Source: Polyporus tsugae
Taxonomy: Eukaryota; Basidiomycota; Agaricomycetes; Polyporales; Polyporaceae
Reading direction: 5' to 3'
Assembly: GCA_024305745.1 (NCBI GenBank)
Contig: JAHRBS010000009.1
Span: 186,001-250,000, forward strand
DNA: 64,000 nt
Shown: one piece after another, positions 11,114 through 23,385 of the stretch
Numbering within the stretch: position 1 is the first letter of the stretch
Layout of the letters: every line of letters begins with the position of its first letter
Program-made: the position numbers and the translations under genes
The notes under the pieces: generated by a model
Database searches by the model: none
Told to the model about the DNA's origin: nothing
Seen by the model: only the letters and a program-made list of their open reading frames with translations

Positions 11114-11650
11114 ATGACTCAACTGAACTTCGACGTCTTGCGTCTGATCTGCAATGTTCTCACCGATGTTTCAGACGTCCTGTCCTTCTCGCTCACTTGC
11201 TCTAGTCTGCGCCTTGCTGCCGTCAGGCGGCGGTTGAGCATGCGCCCCATCACCATCGCGAGTCCGAAATCCATTAGCGACCTCTACAACTTTATCTTCG
11301 TGAACGAGCAAGCGCGCGGCCCGCACATCCGTGGCATCACGATCCTAGTGCAACATGTACTACGTGACCCAGCACAGGAACTCAGTGACTGCCTTCTCGC
11401 AGTACTCGCGTCCGCCACGCATCTGCGCACGCTCTCACTCTACGTGCCAGAGGAGCCGTCGACTCTCTTCAGCCATCCCAGGTTCATTGCCGCCCGCTCC
11501 TAGGGAGACGGTCAGAGTCGAAATGCACGATCTCGAAGCGCTGAGCACCGAACACGGAGAAGCGGCGATGGACAGGAAGGACATGCGTGCTACGGAAACA
11601 ACTAAAGTTTGTTCCGGAGTTCCCCGTTCTGTCAAGCGATACGCATGATA
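11114..11650 (+). pseudogene. F-box protein copy with a large internal deletion
   Basis: Starts like the complete F-box genes of this window: MTQLNFDVLRLICNVLTDVS and the F-box itself, then LSMRPITI, LYNFIFVNEQARGPHI and LLAVLASAT. The first frame stops at about 11503, right after HPRFIAARS. The next readable block (11524-11610) is the far C-terminal end of the family, MHDLEALSTEHGEAAMDRK followed by DMRATETTK. The whole leucine-rich middle is therefore missing, deleted between about 11490 and 11520. It could at most make an F-box-only peptide able to bind Skp1 but without a substrate-binding part. Confidence 0.75.
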
Positions 11651-13817
11651 CTGAGAACAGCAGTTCTGATATAGTAGATCATGGAGCAAGACCAGGACGA
11701 CGACGAAGAACCTTTGCCTTGAAGCCCGCCCGATTTCACACTCTGAAATGCAACGTAACGTTTACTTCTTCGGATTTTCCCGTCTGGTAGATCCAACACT
11801 GCACTGCGACGCGGCTTGAGAATTTTCTATCTGACTAGTTACAGTGTATCAGATATTGCAAGACTTTGCGGATAGTATATATATTATACGACGGTGGTGA
11901 TGTGATGAGTAGATCGAAGGCATGCAGAGCGTTAGTAGCTCGTGACGCGTACTGTGTACTGCTTCTTCAACATTCGGTGCGAAGTCCGTCTTCATGGTAG
12001 AACTCAGACGCGAGCCTGGATCGGCCTTCAGAGCGCGTGGAACATCCCCTCTTCGGGGCGGCCAGTCTTTTCCCTAAGCACTCGCTGCCTCGGAGCATGG
12101 GTCGGGCTGTTGCAAAGGAACACGGAGGACTCACTCGGGGGATCAATTTTCAGCGTGCGTCTATACGATGACGTTACATGGGATGGCGATGTCCTGAACA
12201 ACCCCGACGTATCGCGACAACTACTTGGTGTCGAGCCACATTGTCGGTGTAATCGAGGCTAAGCGTAGCGTGACCACCTAACATAAGCATACATGCATTC
12301 TCCAGAGAGATAAATACACCAGCGAAGCTGGCTCCACACCAACCGTTGGACCTGTGTGGGTGGTGGGTATCGAATGGTCGGATACATACTGATGATTGGC
12401 ATGAAGGCGAACGCACGGCTATCCGACTCGCACCCCGACTCGGGCTTTGCGAGATGGACGATCTGAGGCTGGCGACGACGACGAACAATCGGGACAGGTC
12501 TATGGGGAGTGGTGTGAAGTTGCTCAGGAGGGTTGAGGTGAAGGCGAGAAGACGAGGAGCACGGGAAAGCTGATGCCGCCATTCCGTTCTGCACACTGGC
12601 AACCCGCCCGAGTGGGGTAGGGAATTGCTTTGGGGATGCCTGCGACAGTGAAACGGACGGTACTGGGGCTGTTGGCGGCTGCGGTGGATTTGTGGGTGCC
12701 AGTGCGGACGACAGAGGAGGATATGGTGGTGCTAGTGGTGCTGGTGCCGCTGCAGGTGGAACGACTGTACTGTAAACGGTCGGCCTTGCCGCGGGAGTTG
12801 TGGAGGGAGAGGCGCGGACTGGGACTAATCGTTATCAAAACGAAGACGTTTGATACGACACATTCATAACGAGAATAAATACGTCGTACTCACCTTATGC
12901 CCGCCTCCCTGCGTCTGAGCGTCCTTCAAAGTGTTAGCGGTTCCTCCTCGTCTGCTCTCTGTGCCGGCCAATGCCCTCCTCGAACATCTGCACTCCGCCT
13001 TCACAAACCAGCTTTACCAGTGTATTCACGCCAGGGATTTCTCCGACACGTTGCGTGTTGATACATCCGGATGGTGGGTGATGTTTTCAAGTTAGTTGGT
13101 GTGCAGCTCCCATCGAGTTGCACATAGAAGAGCAGCACATCAGCGCACAGTGCACGCACCGTTCATGACCTCTATGTCGTCCTTCGGAGAACCGCAGGAT
13201 GACTCGGCCTCTCAGCGTGATCGGGGAGCGTGAGTCCATCGGCAGTTCCGCCGCTTTCTCCATGGCATCATTGTCGCGGAGGATAGTAAGAGAACCGTCT
13301 GAGTTTCGCCTTCGGCTTCAGTCCTGGGTTCTGTTCCCGGGAAGGGAGGCTGTTTGATACCAGATATTATCCCTACGAAGAGTGCTGAAGTTGGTTATAT
13401 GCAGATGTGCTGCTCAGCGCTGAGTGCGCGCGAATTTGCCTCCTCCCGATCCGATCGGAACCATCAGGCGTCTACGCCCATCCGCCGAGCGCTAGCCTGA
13501 CATTTTTTCTTCTACTGTCCAGTCTACTATCGCAGGAGACCGGAGTTAGATAGTACGTTTCATTCACTATACGTCTTCTGAAGTATCCGTACTGACCTGC
13601 ATATACTTGATTTATCGACGCTTAGGTGTACAATCGAGTCCTTTACTCGCTCGTCCGACTTGTGTTGTCAACACAGAGCGGTTGGATCACAACCTCGTGT
13701 CCTGTCACCCTCACAGGTTCAAGCAGTCACTTATCGGTTTGTGCCTAGCCTAATCGTATACATTTTATCCTACTTAATATCTCTTTCTATCGCAGTTATC
13801 CTGTGGACCGGCTCAAC
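11651..13817. other. Intergenic with a decayed repeated segment
   Basis: No intact gene. On the minus strand 12,270-13,140 corresponds to 37,290-37,990: both have an exon end followed by GTGAGT and TATTYATTCTC-type text at about the same spacing, and both read CESDS in one frame. The F-box 5' flank at 13,540-13,817 resembles the flanks of the other copies. Confidence 0.4.
12270..13140 (-). pseudogene. Decayed gene segment, copy 1 of a dispersed pair
   Basis: Unrecognised former gene. In minus orientation there is an exon (about 13,000-12,893) reading LVKLVCEGGVQMFEEGIG. A GTGAGT intron follows and ends at about 12,841 (GATTAG). After it comes a Ser/Thr-rich exon that continues to GCESDS near 12,420. 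Frames are interrupted, and I cannot assign a family. The matching copy at 37,290-37,990 has lost the acceptor at the same intron, so both look dead. Confidence 0.35.
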
Positions 13818-13960
13818 ATGACTGGACTCAACTTTGACGTCACCAGTCTCGATGCGGGCATCCGCGGTGCCCCTTTGCCGCGAGTCCGCAGAACTCCTGT
13901 GCGCAAGGAGATATATAGGCAGCCGGGTTGTACGGGAGACCTATCGTCCCCACACGCTGC
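13818..13960 (+). pseudogene. 5' stub of an F-box gene
   Basis: The ATG at 13818 opens MTGLNFDV, the same first codons as the other F-box copies, and is preceded by the same pyrimidine tract and CAG. The frame then runs into unrelated sequence (TSLDAGIRG...) without an F-box. A complete copy starts 294 bp downstream, so this is a truncated tandem duplicate. Confidence 0.55.
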
Positions 13961-14111
13961 CTAAAGGTGAGGATGCGTCCGGGTCTCGTTGTTGCTGCCA
14001 CTCCGAGTCCTCTCACCGCGCACTTCAATCTCTCGTTCAGAACCCCAACCCTGTCTCTTCCATTCATCTTTCCTCTAGCTCACAGCTGTTGAAGTTATAG
14101 ACCAGCCCAAC

Positions 14112-15803
14112 ATGACTGAGCTCAACTTAGATGTCCTGTTCATGATCTGCGGTTTCCTCACCGACGTCTCAACCATGCTATCCTTCTCGCTCACATGCTC
14201 TACTCTGTGCCCCTTTGCGGTCGAGCGGCGGCTCAGTATGCACCCCGTCACTATCGACAATTCCACATCACTTCGCGACTTCTACAACTTCATCTTCATA
14301 GATGAGAAAGCACGCGGCCTCCACATCCATGCCATTACTATCAAGGAGCGCTCACCAGGATGGTCACTTGACTGGGATCTTGTGGACTGCATGCTCGCAG
14401 TGCTCGCATCCGCCACGCGCATGCGCATGCTCTCTCTTTACGTCCCACGGCGGCCGTCGCCGTTGCTTCTCAACCATCCCAGATTCCTTACCGCCGTCTC
14501 CGACATGACCACCCTTCAAGAGCTCAGCATTGCAGCGTCCATGGCTGTAGCGCATGAAATTATTGGGACCACCCGTTCCACCCTCAAGACGTTGCGACGC
14601 CTAGACAATGGTGAATACAAGGAGCACCGGTTCAGCATCGCGCCACACTTGTCCTCCAGTCTCAAGGAAATAGAGTTGCCGTACGACTCCTTCCTCATGG
14701 CATTTGAGGCAGCTTTGTCCCTGCCAGCCGTAAGGGCCATCACCACAACGGCTGTCCGGCAAGTATACCATCTTAGGCTGGACACGCTTTTCACCGTTGT
14801 CCCAAACCTTGACACACTCATCGTGCATGATCGCATCCCCATGCGTTCCTATTGCAGTGACTCGGATGCCCGCCTGCAGGCCCTACGAAAAGAGAACAAG
14901 AAGACGCACAGCTGGCCCGCGATCGACCGGGTGGCCACAAGTCCGCAGATACTCTACGCGCTTGGTCTGACTTGCCCCGTCCGCCACCTGAGCCTCGCGA
15001 TTACGTTTGATCCCCGTTATATCTTCACCAATTACGACTCCGTCCATCTCCGTGCCCACATCCACGCTGTCCTTCACGATTGCCCACCAACCCATCTCGC
15101 TCTTGTGGGCATCAAAGTGCCCTATGAGCTGTCGATGCTCGAGCACTGGCTCGGGGGGTCCAGCCTATTCCCGGACAACGCGGTTGCCAGGCTGACGCAT
15201 CTCGTCTTGGGTGCCACCGAGTACGCGAACAATCAATCGGGTCCAGAACCCAGGAAGGGGGATGACACGGAGGTGTTGTGGGACGCCGAGCTGGTCAGTG
15301 CTGCTCCACGCTCCGCATGCCTACAGTAACATACTACTGTATAGTGTTCGCCGATTACACGATTATGCTTACCGGTGACTCCACAGGACGCACTGCTCGC
15401 AGCACTCGAAACCCTGCGTTTGACGCACCTTTACATCGTGTTCCGCTGTGAGATCTCCTATGCACACGGGCCTTTCTCCACTGCGATGTACCACGGCATG
15501 CGGTCCTTCAAGTTCGACCGTCTCGTCGCCGCGCTCCCCAGGGTCATTCCCTCGCTCACGCACATTTTCATCACAACCTTCGGCCGTGCGTACGCCTACT
15601 ACGGGAGGCTTCAGAGGGAGGAAAGGTGGCGGGTGAGCAGAGCGTGGCGAGTGCGATGGCCTGCAGTTTGCGTCGGGACAACTCCGGGGGCGGGATCGGT
15701 TGGCGAAACACCAGTGCACGACTTCAAATTCGAAGAGCTGGCTCACGATGAACGGGAAGCGGCGATCGACAGGGAGGAGCTGCGTGCTACGGAAACAACT
15801 TAA
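14112..15803 (+). CDS. F-box protein (family member 2, complete)
   Basis: Complete gene, 532 aa, exons 14112-15293 and 15387-15803 with a phase-0 intron. The N-terminal F-box (residues about 3-40; LNLDVLFMICGFLTDVS, SFSLTCSTL, AVERRLSM) would bind Skp1 in an SCF ubiquitin ligase. The rest is a leucine-rich, repeat-like region with recurring LxxLxLxxP blocks that presumably binds substrates (inference from F-box/LRR proteins). Conserved landmarks shared with the other copies are LLAVLASATRxRxLSLYVP, ENKKTHSW, LGLTCPVRHLSL, THLVLGA, and after the intron LRLTHLYIVFRC and SFKFDRLVAALP. It ends REELRATETT. Its target is unknown. Neighbouring broken copies show that it belongs to an actively duplicating cluster. 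Confidence 0.85.
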
Positions 15804-15830
15804 GTGCGTTACAGTTTCTGATCCGTCAAA

Positions 15831-16437
15831 CCGCCAAACGATAGACATGATGCTGACAGTCGGCGTGTTTCTGACAAGGGCTCCGTTCTGGAGGTCGGGC
15901 TGCACATCGGTATAGGGCTTACCATTGTGGTGATTGGGGTTAATTACTGGCTCGCCGATGTCGGGCGCGATCCTCGACGGCACGGGCTCGTTCAAGGACG
16001 TCGGGTATGCGGGAGGTGCGTCCATCCCACCGCTCGCGAATCGGCCGTATCTGTTAACGTGATAACTTGAATAATCAGGGTCGACGCTCTTGTTGTCGGC
16101 GGCACTGATGGCGGCTTCGAGGCACTTTTTGATCAGAACTGGGGGTGCGGGTGGGAGCGATTCAGGGAGTGGAATGAATGTCGGGAAAGAAATTCTCGGG
16201 AGGATGGCGAGCCCAGGTCGTGTAGTCTGAACGTTGTTTGCCCCCTCGTCGAGCTGCATGTTGTAACCATACCAGCACCTGAACCTTACATAACGCTACC
16301 CACGGCAACCCCGGCGTACGGTTGACGTTAATGGCTCCCTGACCTCCCATTAACATTCGGGTGACAGCCTCTTTATCTAAGTAGCGGGCGAGGGTCAAGT
16401 TCGAACATGTAAGTAGATATAGTACCAAAGATAACAA
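15831..16437 (-). CDS. Possible two-exon protein of unknown function
   Basis: Weakly supported. Minus-strand frame 16437 to about 16300 (MLMGGQGAINVNRTPGLPW) can be spliced through a short intron ending CATGCAG at about 16,258. It then joins a Pro-rich frame (SFPTFIPLPESLPPAPP, KKCLEAAISAADNKS, YHVNRYGRFASGG). The stretch VRNTPTV near its end recurs at about 37,950 on the same strand, so this may be part of the same decayed family as 12,270-13,140. No known domain. Confidence 0.25.
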
Positions 16438-16563
16438 GAAGACGTTAATTGTCTATGCAGTATATTGGGAACCAGCAGCAGGGCGTGCATTTTATTACGT
16501 TCTACAAGACTCCACCTTCCGCTGAAGACTACACGTCAGCGTAATTGTTTCTAGAACGATACC

Positions 16564-17904
16564 TCAGGAACGTACCTCCCACTCTTCCGGCAAGCCCATG
16601 TCCTCATCCTCGATGAGCCTCCCCACAGCGTAGCGGCTGAGTTCCTCGAGCATCCGCGGGGCTGGCTCCTCGAGCTCGCGACCGCTGTCAGCTCCCCGTC
16701 GGCAACCGTCGCCTTCGACTAGCACTACCCGCCACGCGCGGGTTCGGAGCCAGCGTCCGTGGGGCGCGACATCGGGTTGCGTCTCGTCGCGCCCGGCAGC
16801 GGTCACGACCAAGTAGCTTAGGGTGGGACAAGCCGTCGCGAGGGCCCCCCGGGGAGACGGGGAGATGGAGGCGCACTCGCGCATTTGGTGGACAAAGTCG
16901 TATTCGTCCAGGTCGTCCTTGAACGAGTATTCCTTGGAGCAGTGGAATACGAGGCGCGCGTGGGTGAGGTGCGGGAAGGAGGCGAGGGCCTGGACCGTGC
17001 TCTCCTGTGGTAGGTGGTAGCGAGGACGTGACGGTAGTACGCACAGTCGGAAGGAAGGATGGGTCACGGTCACCGGGTGACATGCGTGAGTTGGGATTTA
17101 GCATGTATAGCAGTAATACGAATGCGAGGAGGTGGGGGACTCACGAAGACGGTGTTCTCGTTCCACCGGGGGATGGGACGGTTGGGATGTTCGTTATTCA
17201 AGGCGTAGTCCTCTGCCTCATATCTGACGATCAGAACGACGTGCGTGGGACCACCAGCGAGAGAAAGCGTGCGTGTGCCACCCGTGTGGGCTGCGAGATC
17301 CTGCGGAAAATGGATGTCGGTAACGACGAGGTGCTGCATTCGGATGTCGGCGAGGAGGGTGGCGTCGAAGCGATCAATTGTTAGGTGGCGGACGGGACAT
17401 TGCAGTGCGAGCATGAAAGCGGTCGTGGACTCGCAGTCGAGCCTGTAATCTTGCCCAGCGGGAGACTTCTTGGGCACGCCTATTCTCCTCTTGGATTCCA
17501 ACAAGCCGCGCGCGACTGGCAAAGCGTATCACGTTCTCCGGGGCCGTCAGGCATAGGCGTAATGTGCCCTCCAAGCAGGGGAAGAAGTGAAGAAAGGGTG
17601 CTAATCGGGGCTTGTGTTTGACCTGGGTGATAATGACGGATCGTACGGAGCGAAACTGAGGAAGGCGGAGGAAGGAGTTATCCCGTGAGAAGGAGACCCA
17701 ATCGAGGTGAATACTTATGAGAATGGATGGACTTGAGAACGTCTGGTTGAGATGAGTGGCCAGCACTGGCAGAGAGGCGCGGCTTTCATCGGATAACTCG
17801 ATTTTCAAGCAGAGCGTGACTGGTGACGACCGCATCAGGAAAAACGCCCCTGAGCAATTAACGCTACGTTCAGTAAGTTGGACTATGTTAGCAATATTAT
17901 GCAT
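16564..17904 (-). pseudogene. Diverged F-box-family copy without F-box
   Basis: Minus-strand remnant of the same family, aligned through its landmarks: RLPQFRSVRSVII, FFPCLEGTLRL, EENRRAQEV, LALQCPVRHLTI, then after an intron near 17,075 SFPHLTHARLVFHC and LATACPTLSYLVVTAAG. The N-terminal F-box is missing. The first exon needs a one-base frame change at about 17,440-17,470, between the frame with EENRRAQEV and the frame with LALQCPVRHL. The C-terminus is acidic (EDEDMGLPEEWE), like the tail of member 4. Probably non-functional. Confidence 0.65.
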
Positions 17905-18048
17905 CTAATTTCAGTAGTACGTACTTCAGAAACGAGCAGCTGTGCGCCAGCAGACATAGATGGAGTATCAGAAATAAGCACACTATCCCAGCGATAGCAC
18001 ACACTAATTGGTACCCACTATTTATGCTACAGTAAGGCAATAATATTG

Positions 18049-18393
18049 TCAGAACACTGTCATATACATGTGTTGGTCGCTGAAGGGATTAACCCAGTAG
18101 TCTCTACAATTATCTAAGACTGTGCTACTAGTATGATCACGCGGGACAGTGCCGCGCCATACAGGGATCAAGTGGCAGCTTCTACGGATTGTGCGTATCT
18201 CAATAATATCAGCCGAAAGCTCGTTCTGTGCATTCCGAGAGCGGGAAACCTTATACATGCCATGAGTGCGGTCGGGGTCCTTGAATGCCGTGTACCATTC
18301 AATATAAGCAAGCGGTCCGGGCGCGACAACGTCAGGGAGAAGATCCTCGCATGCACGATGGGGAAGAGCGAAGAGAAGCCAGACCCGGCCCAC
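18049..18393 (-). mobile_element. C-terminal fragment of a Plavaka-like transposase
   Basis: A 114-codon frame with the tail typical of these basidiomycete transposase proteins: GPLAYIEWYTAFKDPDRTHG, MYKVSRS, IRRSCHLIPVW, TSSTVLDNC and FSDQHMYM. It is in the same orientation as the body of the transposase at 20,472-23,385, which breaks off before this region, so it is likely the separated 3' end of that element. Confidence 0.6.
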
Positions 18394-18978
18394 ACGGTAT
18401 TCTGAAACATTTCAGCCATCAGAATTCTGTGTTATGAGGATGAAAACTAGCTACGCACCTTTCACTCCCGCCGGTCCACCTGTCCCCAGATTCACAAGCA
18501 CTGTATCGAAGCGAGCCGGCACCACTCTACCCATCAGGAAAAACCCCAAATCCTATTTGGCCATATTTACCAATAATTCGAACAATTAGAGCGTTATTCT
18601 AATTCGCTTAGTCCCCAGCTAATAAGTTCACGATAGAGCCCTTAGTACATGTTATTTACAGATTAGCACTTCAGAGCAATGGTCAATTATTCGCGCACTT
18701 TCGATCGCGAGGTATGCGAGCACATCAATATTATCATTGCTACTCAACTATTAAAGATACTACACAGTGCAACACCTATACTTGTGCGGATTCAAACCTG
18801 CTCGTGCCCATCAAAGTGGTGCCACGCGCTCGCAATGGCGAGTTTGCCGCAATCGTCATTGCTGGTCGAGGACCAAGGTGCTGCGAGCTACCCCCCATCT
18901 CCTCCCATGCGGTCATGGACTCAGTCGAGGTGAGGATGGTGTGCATCAGGAGCTGTAGGGACGAGCCTGGTTTCAAGA
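18394..18978. other. Intergenic, no gene seen
   Basis: AT-richer DNA between the transposase tail and the BTB-like fragment. The expected BTB/POZ N-terminal domain of the following reading frame was looked for here and not found. Confidence 0.35.
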
Positions 18979-19761
18979 GGTCTCCGCTGCATCCGACTGG
19001 GACACAAGTACCAGTGCGAGTCCATTGTCCAAAGCTACATCGGCCACCTCAAGAAGTACTACATCAACAACTTTGATGCCACCTTTGATCCTCCGGGGTT
19101 CAAGCCCATCCACCACATCGGGACCATGAACCTGGCCTGTCTCACCGGACACGACTCCCTCCTCCCCGTTGCGCTCATGGCATGCTGTAAGCTGGGCCCA
19201 GAGCTCGGCAAGGGCCTCACATGTGAGGACGGGACACACGAGATGTTCTCCTACGATGACATTGTCCGGTGCTTCGTCAGGAAGGCAAAGCTCACTGAAG
19301 TGAGCTTTGTTGCCGTGCACCGCATCTTTTGCAACACCATCGCCAACGGGTGCAAGCACCCGAGCACGTGCAAGGGTGTGCTGCAGCAGCAGGTGGTTGA
19401 GAACGGCGAGCTGATGGAGGACATCCGGTTGCTCCACTTTGATGACACAAAGACAGGGTACGTCGACACCATCAACATGTCGCGCGCGCTGTGCGCGAAG
19501 TGCTATGTGATGGTGGGCGAGTCGGGGCGACGGGACAAGCAGCAGCGGGAGATCTTCTGGAAGCTTCCAGAGACAATGGGCGTCGAGGTCAACAACTGGG
19601 ATGCTAGCGAGGATAGTGACAACAAGGACAAGAAATCAGGCCTCCTACATGGGACTGAGGCTCTTTGGCTACTCGAAGACATGCAGGATGGCATGCATCT
19701 GCAGGGTGTGCCTCGAGGAGCGGGAGCGGGGCGATGCACATCGAGAAGCGGAGGAATGTGA
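18979..19761 (+). pseudogene. C-terminal part of a BTB-domain protein
   Basis: Matches the region after the BTB domain in the expanded basidiomycete BTB family: IRLGHKYQCESIVQSYIGHL, IHHIGTMNLACLTG, LLPVALMACCKL, a central block with the FSYDDIVRCFVRKAKL pattern, and CAKCYVMVGESGRRDKQQRE followed by IFWKLPETMGVEV. The BTB/POZ dimerisation domain itself is absent upstream. It lies on the opposite strand between two parts of a Plavaka-like transposase, so it is probably a captured or inserted gene fragment. Confidence 0.6.
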
Positions 19762-20471
19762 CAATACCCAATGGGAACTCATCTCCGCTGACTGACGGGA
19801 AGATATTCTTCGCCAGAGGATGTGTGGACCGTCGAGTTATGGAGAGCCCCAGGGAGAGGCGGGACGTGGAAGGTGGATGTGTCACAGCTGGACTGTTCGT
19901 GGCCCGAGAAGCATTGTAAATAGACAAAAGTAACAGACGTACCAGCAGCGCAGAACTGCTTGCACTTAGCCCATCCTTGCAACTACCCAACAACCAATAT
20001 TGTGTGGGCCCAATATCACATCTACGAGTTTGGCCTGCAGCGATGAAAATTTTCGATGTAAGGATTCCATACCTGAATTACTGTCCAACAAGGACACTGT
20101 GATTTTGAAGTGGGTCCTTGCATACGGCTGTTGCTGAGAGCGGCCCAGTCGAGGGGAGAAGAGAGGATAGTAAAGGAAAAGAGTGGACACAATGTCTGTT
20201 GTCGTCATCACAGGTCAACTTCAAGTCATTGCGACAGGTGCCAACAGGCACTTGCACAGCCTTGAGCGGGTCCTATGAGCGTCTACCACTTCTCTGGCGG
20301 AAGCGCGCAGCTGGTGTGTGTCCCAAATCATGTCTCCGGTGCTGTATACTCCACCCTTGAGCTATCTCTACTTGAAAAACAGCAAGTAGAATACTCTCCT
20401 ACCACATACGGTTTCTGATATTTGATCAGAATAGCAATAGAGGCATTCTGGGTATTATCAGCGCATTATTG
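19762..20471. other. Intergenic, no gene seen
   Basis: No motif or exon series recognised between the BTB-like fragment and the 3' end of the transposase body. Confidence 0.35.
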
Positions 20472-23385
20472 CTAACTTATTCCTAATTCGCATCTGGGGG
20501 TTTTCCTGATGCCCTGACGGTCCTTGCGTGCTGGCCTCATGTGTGCGGCATCATGGATGGCTTCCATTATGCCGAGTTGTTGTGCATCTTCAAGCATGAA
20601 CTTGATTTGATGATAGACGGGGATGCGATTGAATCGGAAATTGACATCTTGTGTGGCGCGCTTGATTTGCTGGGGCGTGAGGGCAGGATTGCGGTACTTA
20701 ACAATAAATCGAGCAAGAGCGTCCTTGAAACCAGTAGCACCATAATCCTCGACTGCTGCTGAGAATTGGAGTGCTTTGATGGTTGGCCATTTGGCAATCT
20801 TGATATGGGTGAGGGTTGGATGAGGGGAGGAACCAGTGGGAAGAGGAGGAGGGCGGGGGATGGAGGCAGACGCAGCTCTGGGAGATGATGGCAGCAACAA
20901 TGTGGAACTCTGATGGCCAGACCCTGCGCAATCCTCCCGCAGACGCCATGCAATGTTCAGAGGATCTTCTCACGTTGTTCCAGCCAGAGCGTCATCTGTG
21001 GGAGCTCGACCTTGTGATTGGTTGCCCGGTAGGCTTCCTTTGCAAAATTGATGTGCAGCCGTTCGGTATGTTGGGTATCGTAATTGTCCATAGTTCCAAA
21101 AAGCCTGATTGAGGTAAGGTAATGGTCGAGTGAGTGGAGTTTCGGCAAGCAAAAATGTTGACGGATACCAAGATCAATGAAGATGGCCTTGTTGGTATGG
21201 AAGCACTGTAGTGCCACACGGAGCTGACCCAGGGTTTCGGACGTGTGAGCAGGATACTGCGCGAGGTAGAGGAAGTCGAGGATAGCGCGCACGGCGTGCA
21301 CAAGGCATATCGCCAAGAAGCCGCCGCGGAGGGGAAGCCCAATGACTAAACCCAAAAGAAAGCGACAGATGTGTGCATGTTCCTTGCCAGTAACATGTTG
21401 AAGAGTGGTGACTCCTTTCAGGAAGAGCCAGATCTGATGGTTTGGGGGGAGACAACGGCACCGAGCGTCCAGCTCCTCAGCGCTGTATGCAGTCTTGAGC
21501 CAGCTGAGAACATGTTTGACAACACCTTGATGGAGCTGATGCAAGATGTTGGGAGTGATGGACATGAAGACATTGACGTATGGTAGCCTTTCCTAGGAAG
21601 GATGATGGACAGGCTTGATGCCCGCCTTGCGACAAGCACGCAAGAAAGCGGTCACCGCGTTCCCAATCTCATCGAGCGCGGCGAGTACCTTGGCCAGGTC
21701 ACGGAGAGGACGGTTCGGGTCAGTGGTGTCACCGACCTCCGTGCGAGGAATGTCGCATTTTGGGTATGTACTGTTCTTGCAACATGTAACAAGCAATTGC
21801 TCGGGATAGTCACCGATGTACATAGCAAATATTGGATGCCCACGCTGCACTATGCCATCACCACCAATGACCCTAATGCCATCTATGCCCATGTTGACGA
21901 GAGACTTTAGAATGGCGGAGAGACGGGTGTGGAAGAGGTTTGCAGTGACTTGCCGGCAAGCCGTCTTGCTAGTGATATGGTCGAGGCGGGAAGATGGGAG
22001 ATATGCGAGAAGTATCTGGCCGCGACGAGAGGGCTTGCAGTGAATGTCCTTTGGCAGATTGCCGATCGTCATGTAGACAGGGTAGGCCGTCTTGCTGCCG
22101 AAGACAGTAAGCTGTGTTTTGTCGGAGGAAACAATGACAGGGATAACAGTGGCGCCAGGATTGCACTTCTTGAGTTCCTTCTGCGTACACAGAGCAGATT
22201 AGCAAATGGGATCCATAACGGAAAGCCGAAAAATAGCTCACCTGTGTCTCCCACCACCAGCATCTGGTGTGCATATTAAAGTAAACATGGATGTTATGGT
22301 CGGGATCAGCGTAATGACGCTCCGGTGCAAAGACAAGGATGCCAGTGAATTTGGGATCACCATACAGCGCACAAATACACTGGATGAGGTTGTGGTAGAA
22401 TACCTCAAATAATTCCCCAGCGACCTTGATTTCTCAGCGAATGAAGTAGGGGCGGCTGGATGAAAGATGACCATTGATGATCATATTGAGCTCTTAGCTG
22501 CTCTTGAATGAAAGCCCTAACATCTCTACGACCTACAAAGAGCTGAGTCCCACCCTAATATGCACAAAACAACAAAGACTTACACTCTTGATTGTGAGAA
22601 GTTCGCTCACCGCAGTTGAACCCGGACTGCGCAGCTTTGCCCAACGGGCAATCTCCCAATCGAGCCGACTCTTGAATGGGTGATAAGGATTTTTTCCCTC
22701 AGGATCGAGCTCAGTTTGATAGTGGTCGTAGGCAGGTGGCTCCTTGAAGGGTAAGGGGGTGCCAGCACGAGGATTGGGGAAGCGGTCGATGAACATCTTT
22801 GTACGCAGCTGCTCCTGAGCGCGGTGTTGAGTGGCACAGAAGTCTGGAAAGTTGGCTGTATCCTCCTCTTCCTCCTCCTCCTCACTGTCATTCATAGCAG
22901 TGTCAAAGTTGTCCAGGAGTGGTGGCTCCCAACTGCCCTCCTCCTGCCACCTGGTAGTTCAAGGTGTCTGCTTCTTCCACTTCCTCCTCCTCGGTAGTGT
23001 TGTCATCATCAGCATCTGGTTGAGGGTTGTCATCGGCATCCACGTCATAGTTGTCGTAGTTGTCGAAATTGCCCGGTTTGTACTCGCCGAAGTGATCACC
23101 TTCAAATTGTTGTGGCTGCGCACTAGCTTTGGGCAACTGACTATTACCATCCAGGGACTGAGGAGGCGTCAGCGAAGGGGAAGTAGCTGAGGGTGATCAG
23201 ATTGAGCCAAAGTCTGAATCTGAGCCACGGTACTGTTTGTCTGAGTCCCGGATTGCAATGCAAGTAGGTTTTGATATCTGGCAGAGATGATGGAAGTAGC
23301 CATTGAGGGTGAACCAACCCTCACAGCCTGCGCATTTCTCAGTCTTCGGCCTTTGGGTCTTGCAACTCCTCTTTTTCTTTGACAT
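20472..23385 (-). mobile_element. Plavaka-like (CACTA-group) DNA transposase, fragmented
   Basis: Multi-exon transposase of the kind called Plavaka in mushrooms. The ATG at 23385 opens a basic segment and a zinc-binding motif (C-x2-C-x9-HH-x8-C; CAGCEGWFTLNGYFHHLC). An acidic stretch follows (23,136-22,850), then RFPNPRAGTPLPF and KSRLDWEIARWAKLR. Further on come TIGNLPKDIHCKPS, QILLAYLPSSRL, FAMYIGDYPEQLLVTC, then LHQLHQGVVKHVLSWL, LDARCRCLPP and finally RFNRIPVYHQIKFMLED. Several joins could be introns, but frames are uneven and the C-terminus ends abruptly near 20,472. Its usual ending is found 2 kb away at 18,049-18,393. Identification rests on remembered family blocks; terminal repeats were not identified. 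Confidence 0.7.

Noticed and set aside
15369..16259. Long minus-strand open frame of 296 codons as one gene
   Set aside because: Its second half is antisense to exon 2 of the complete F-box gene; only the part before about 15,830 could be coding, and that is listed with low confidence.
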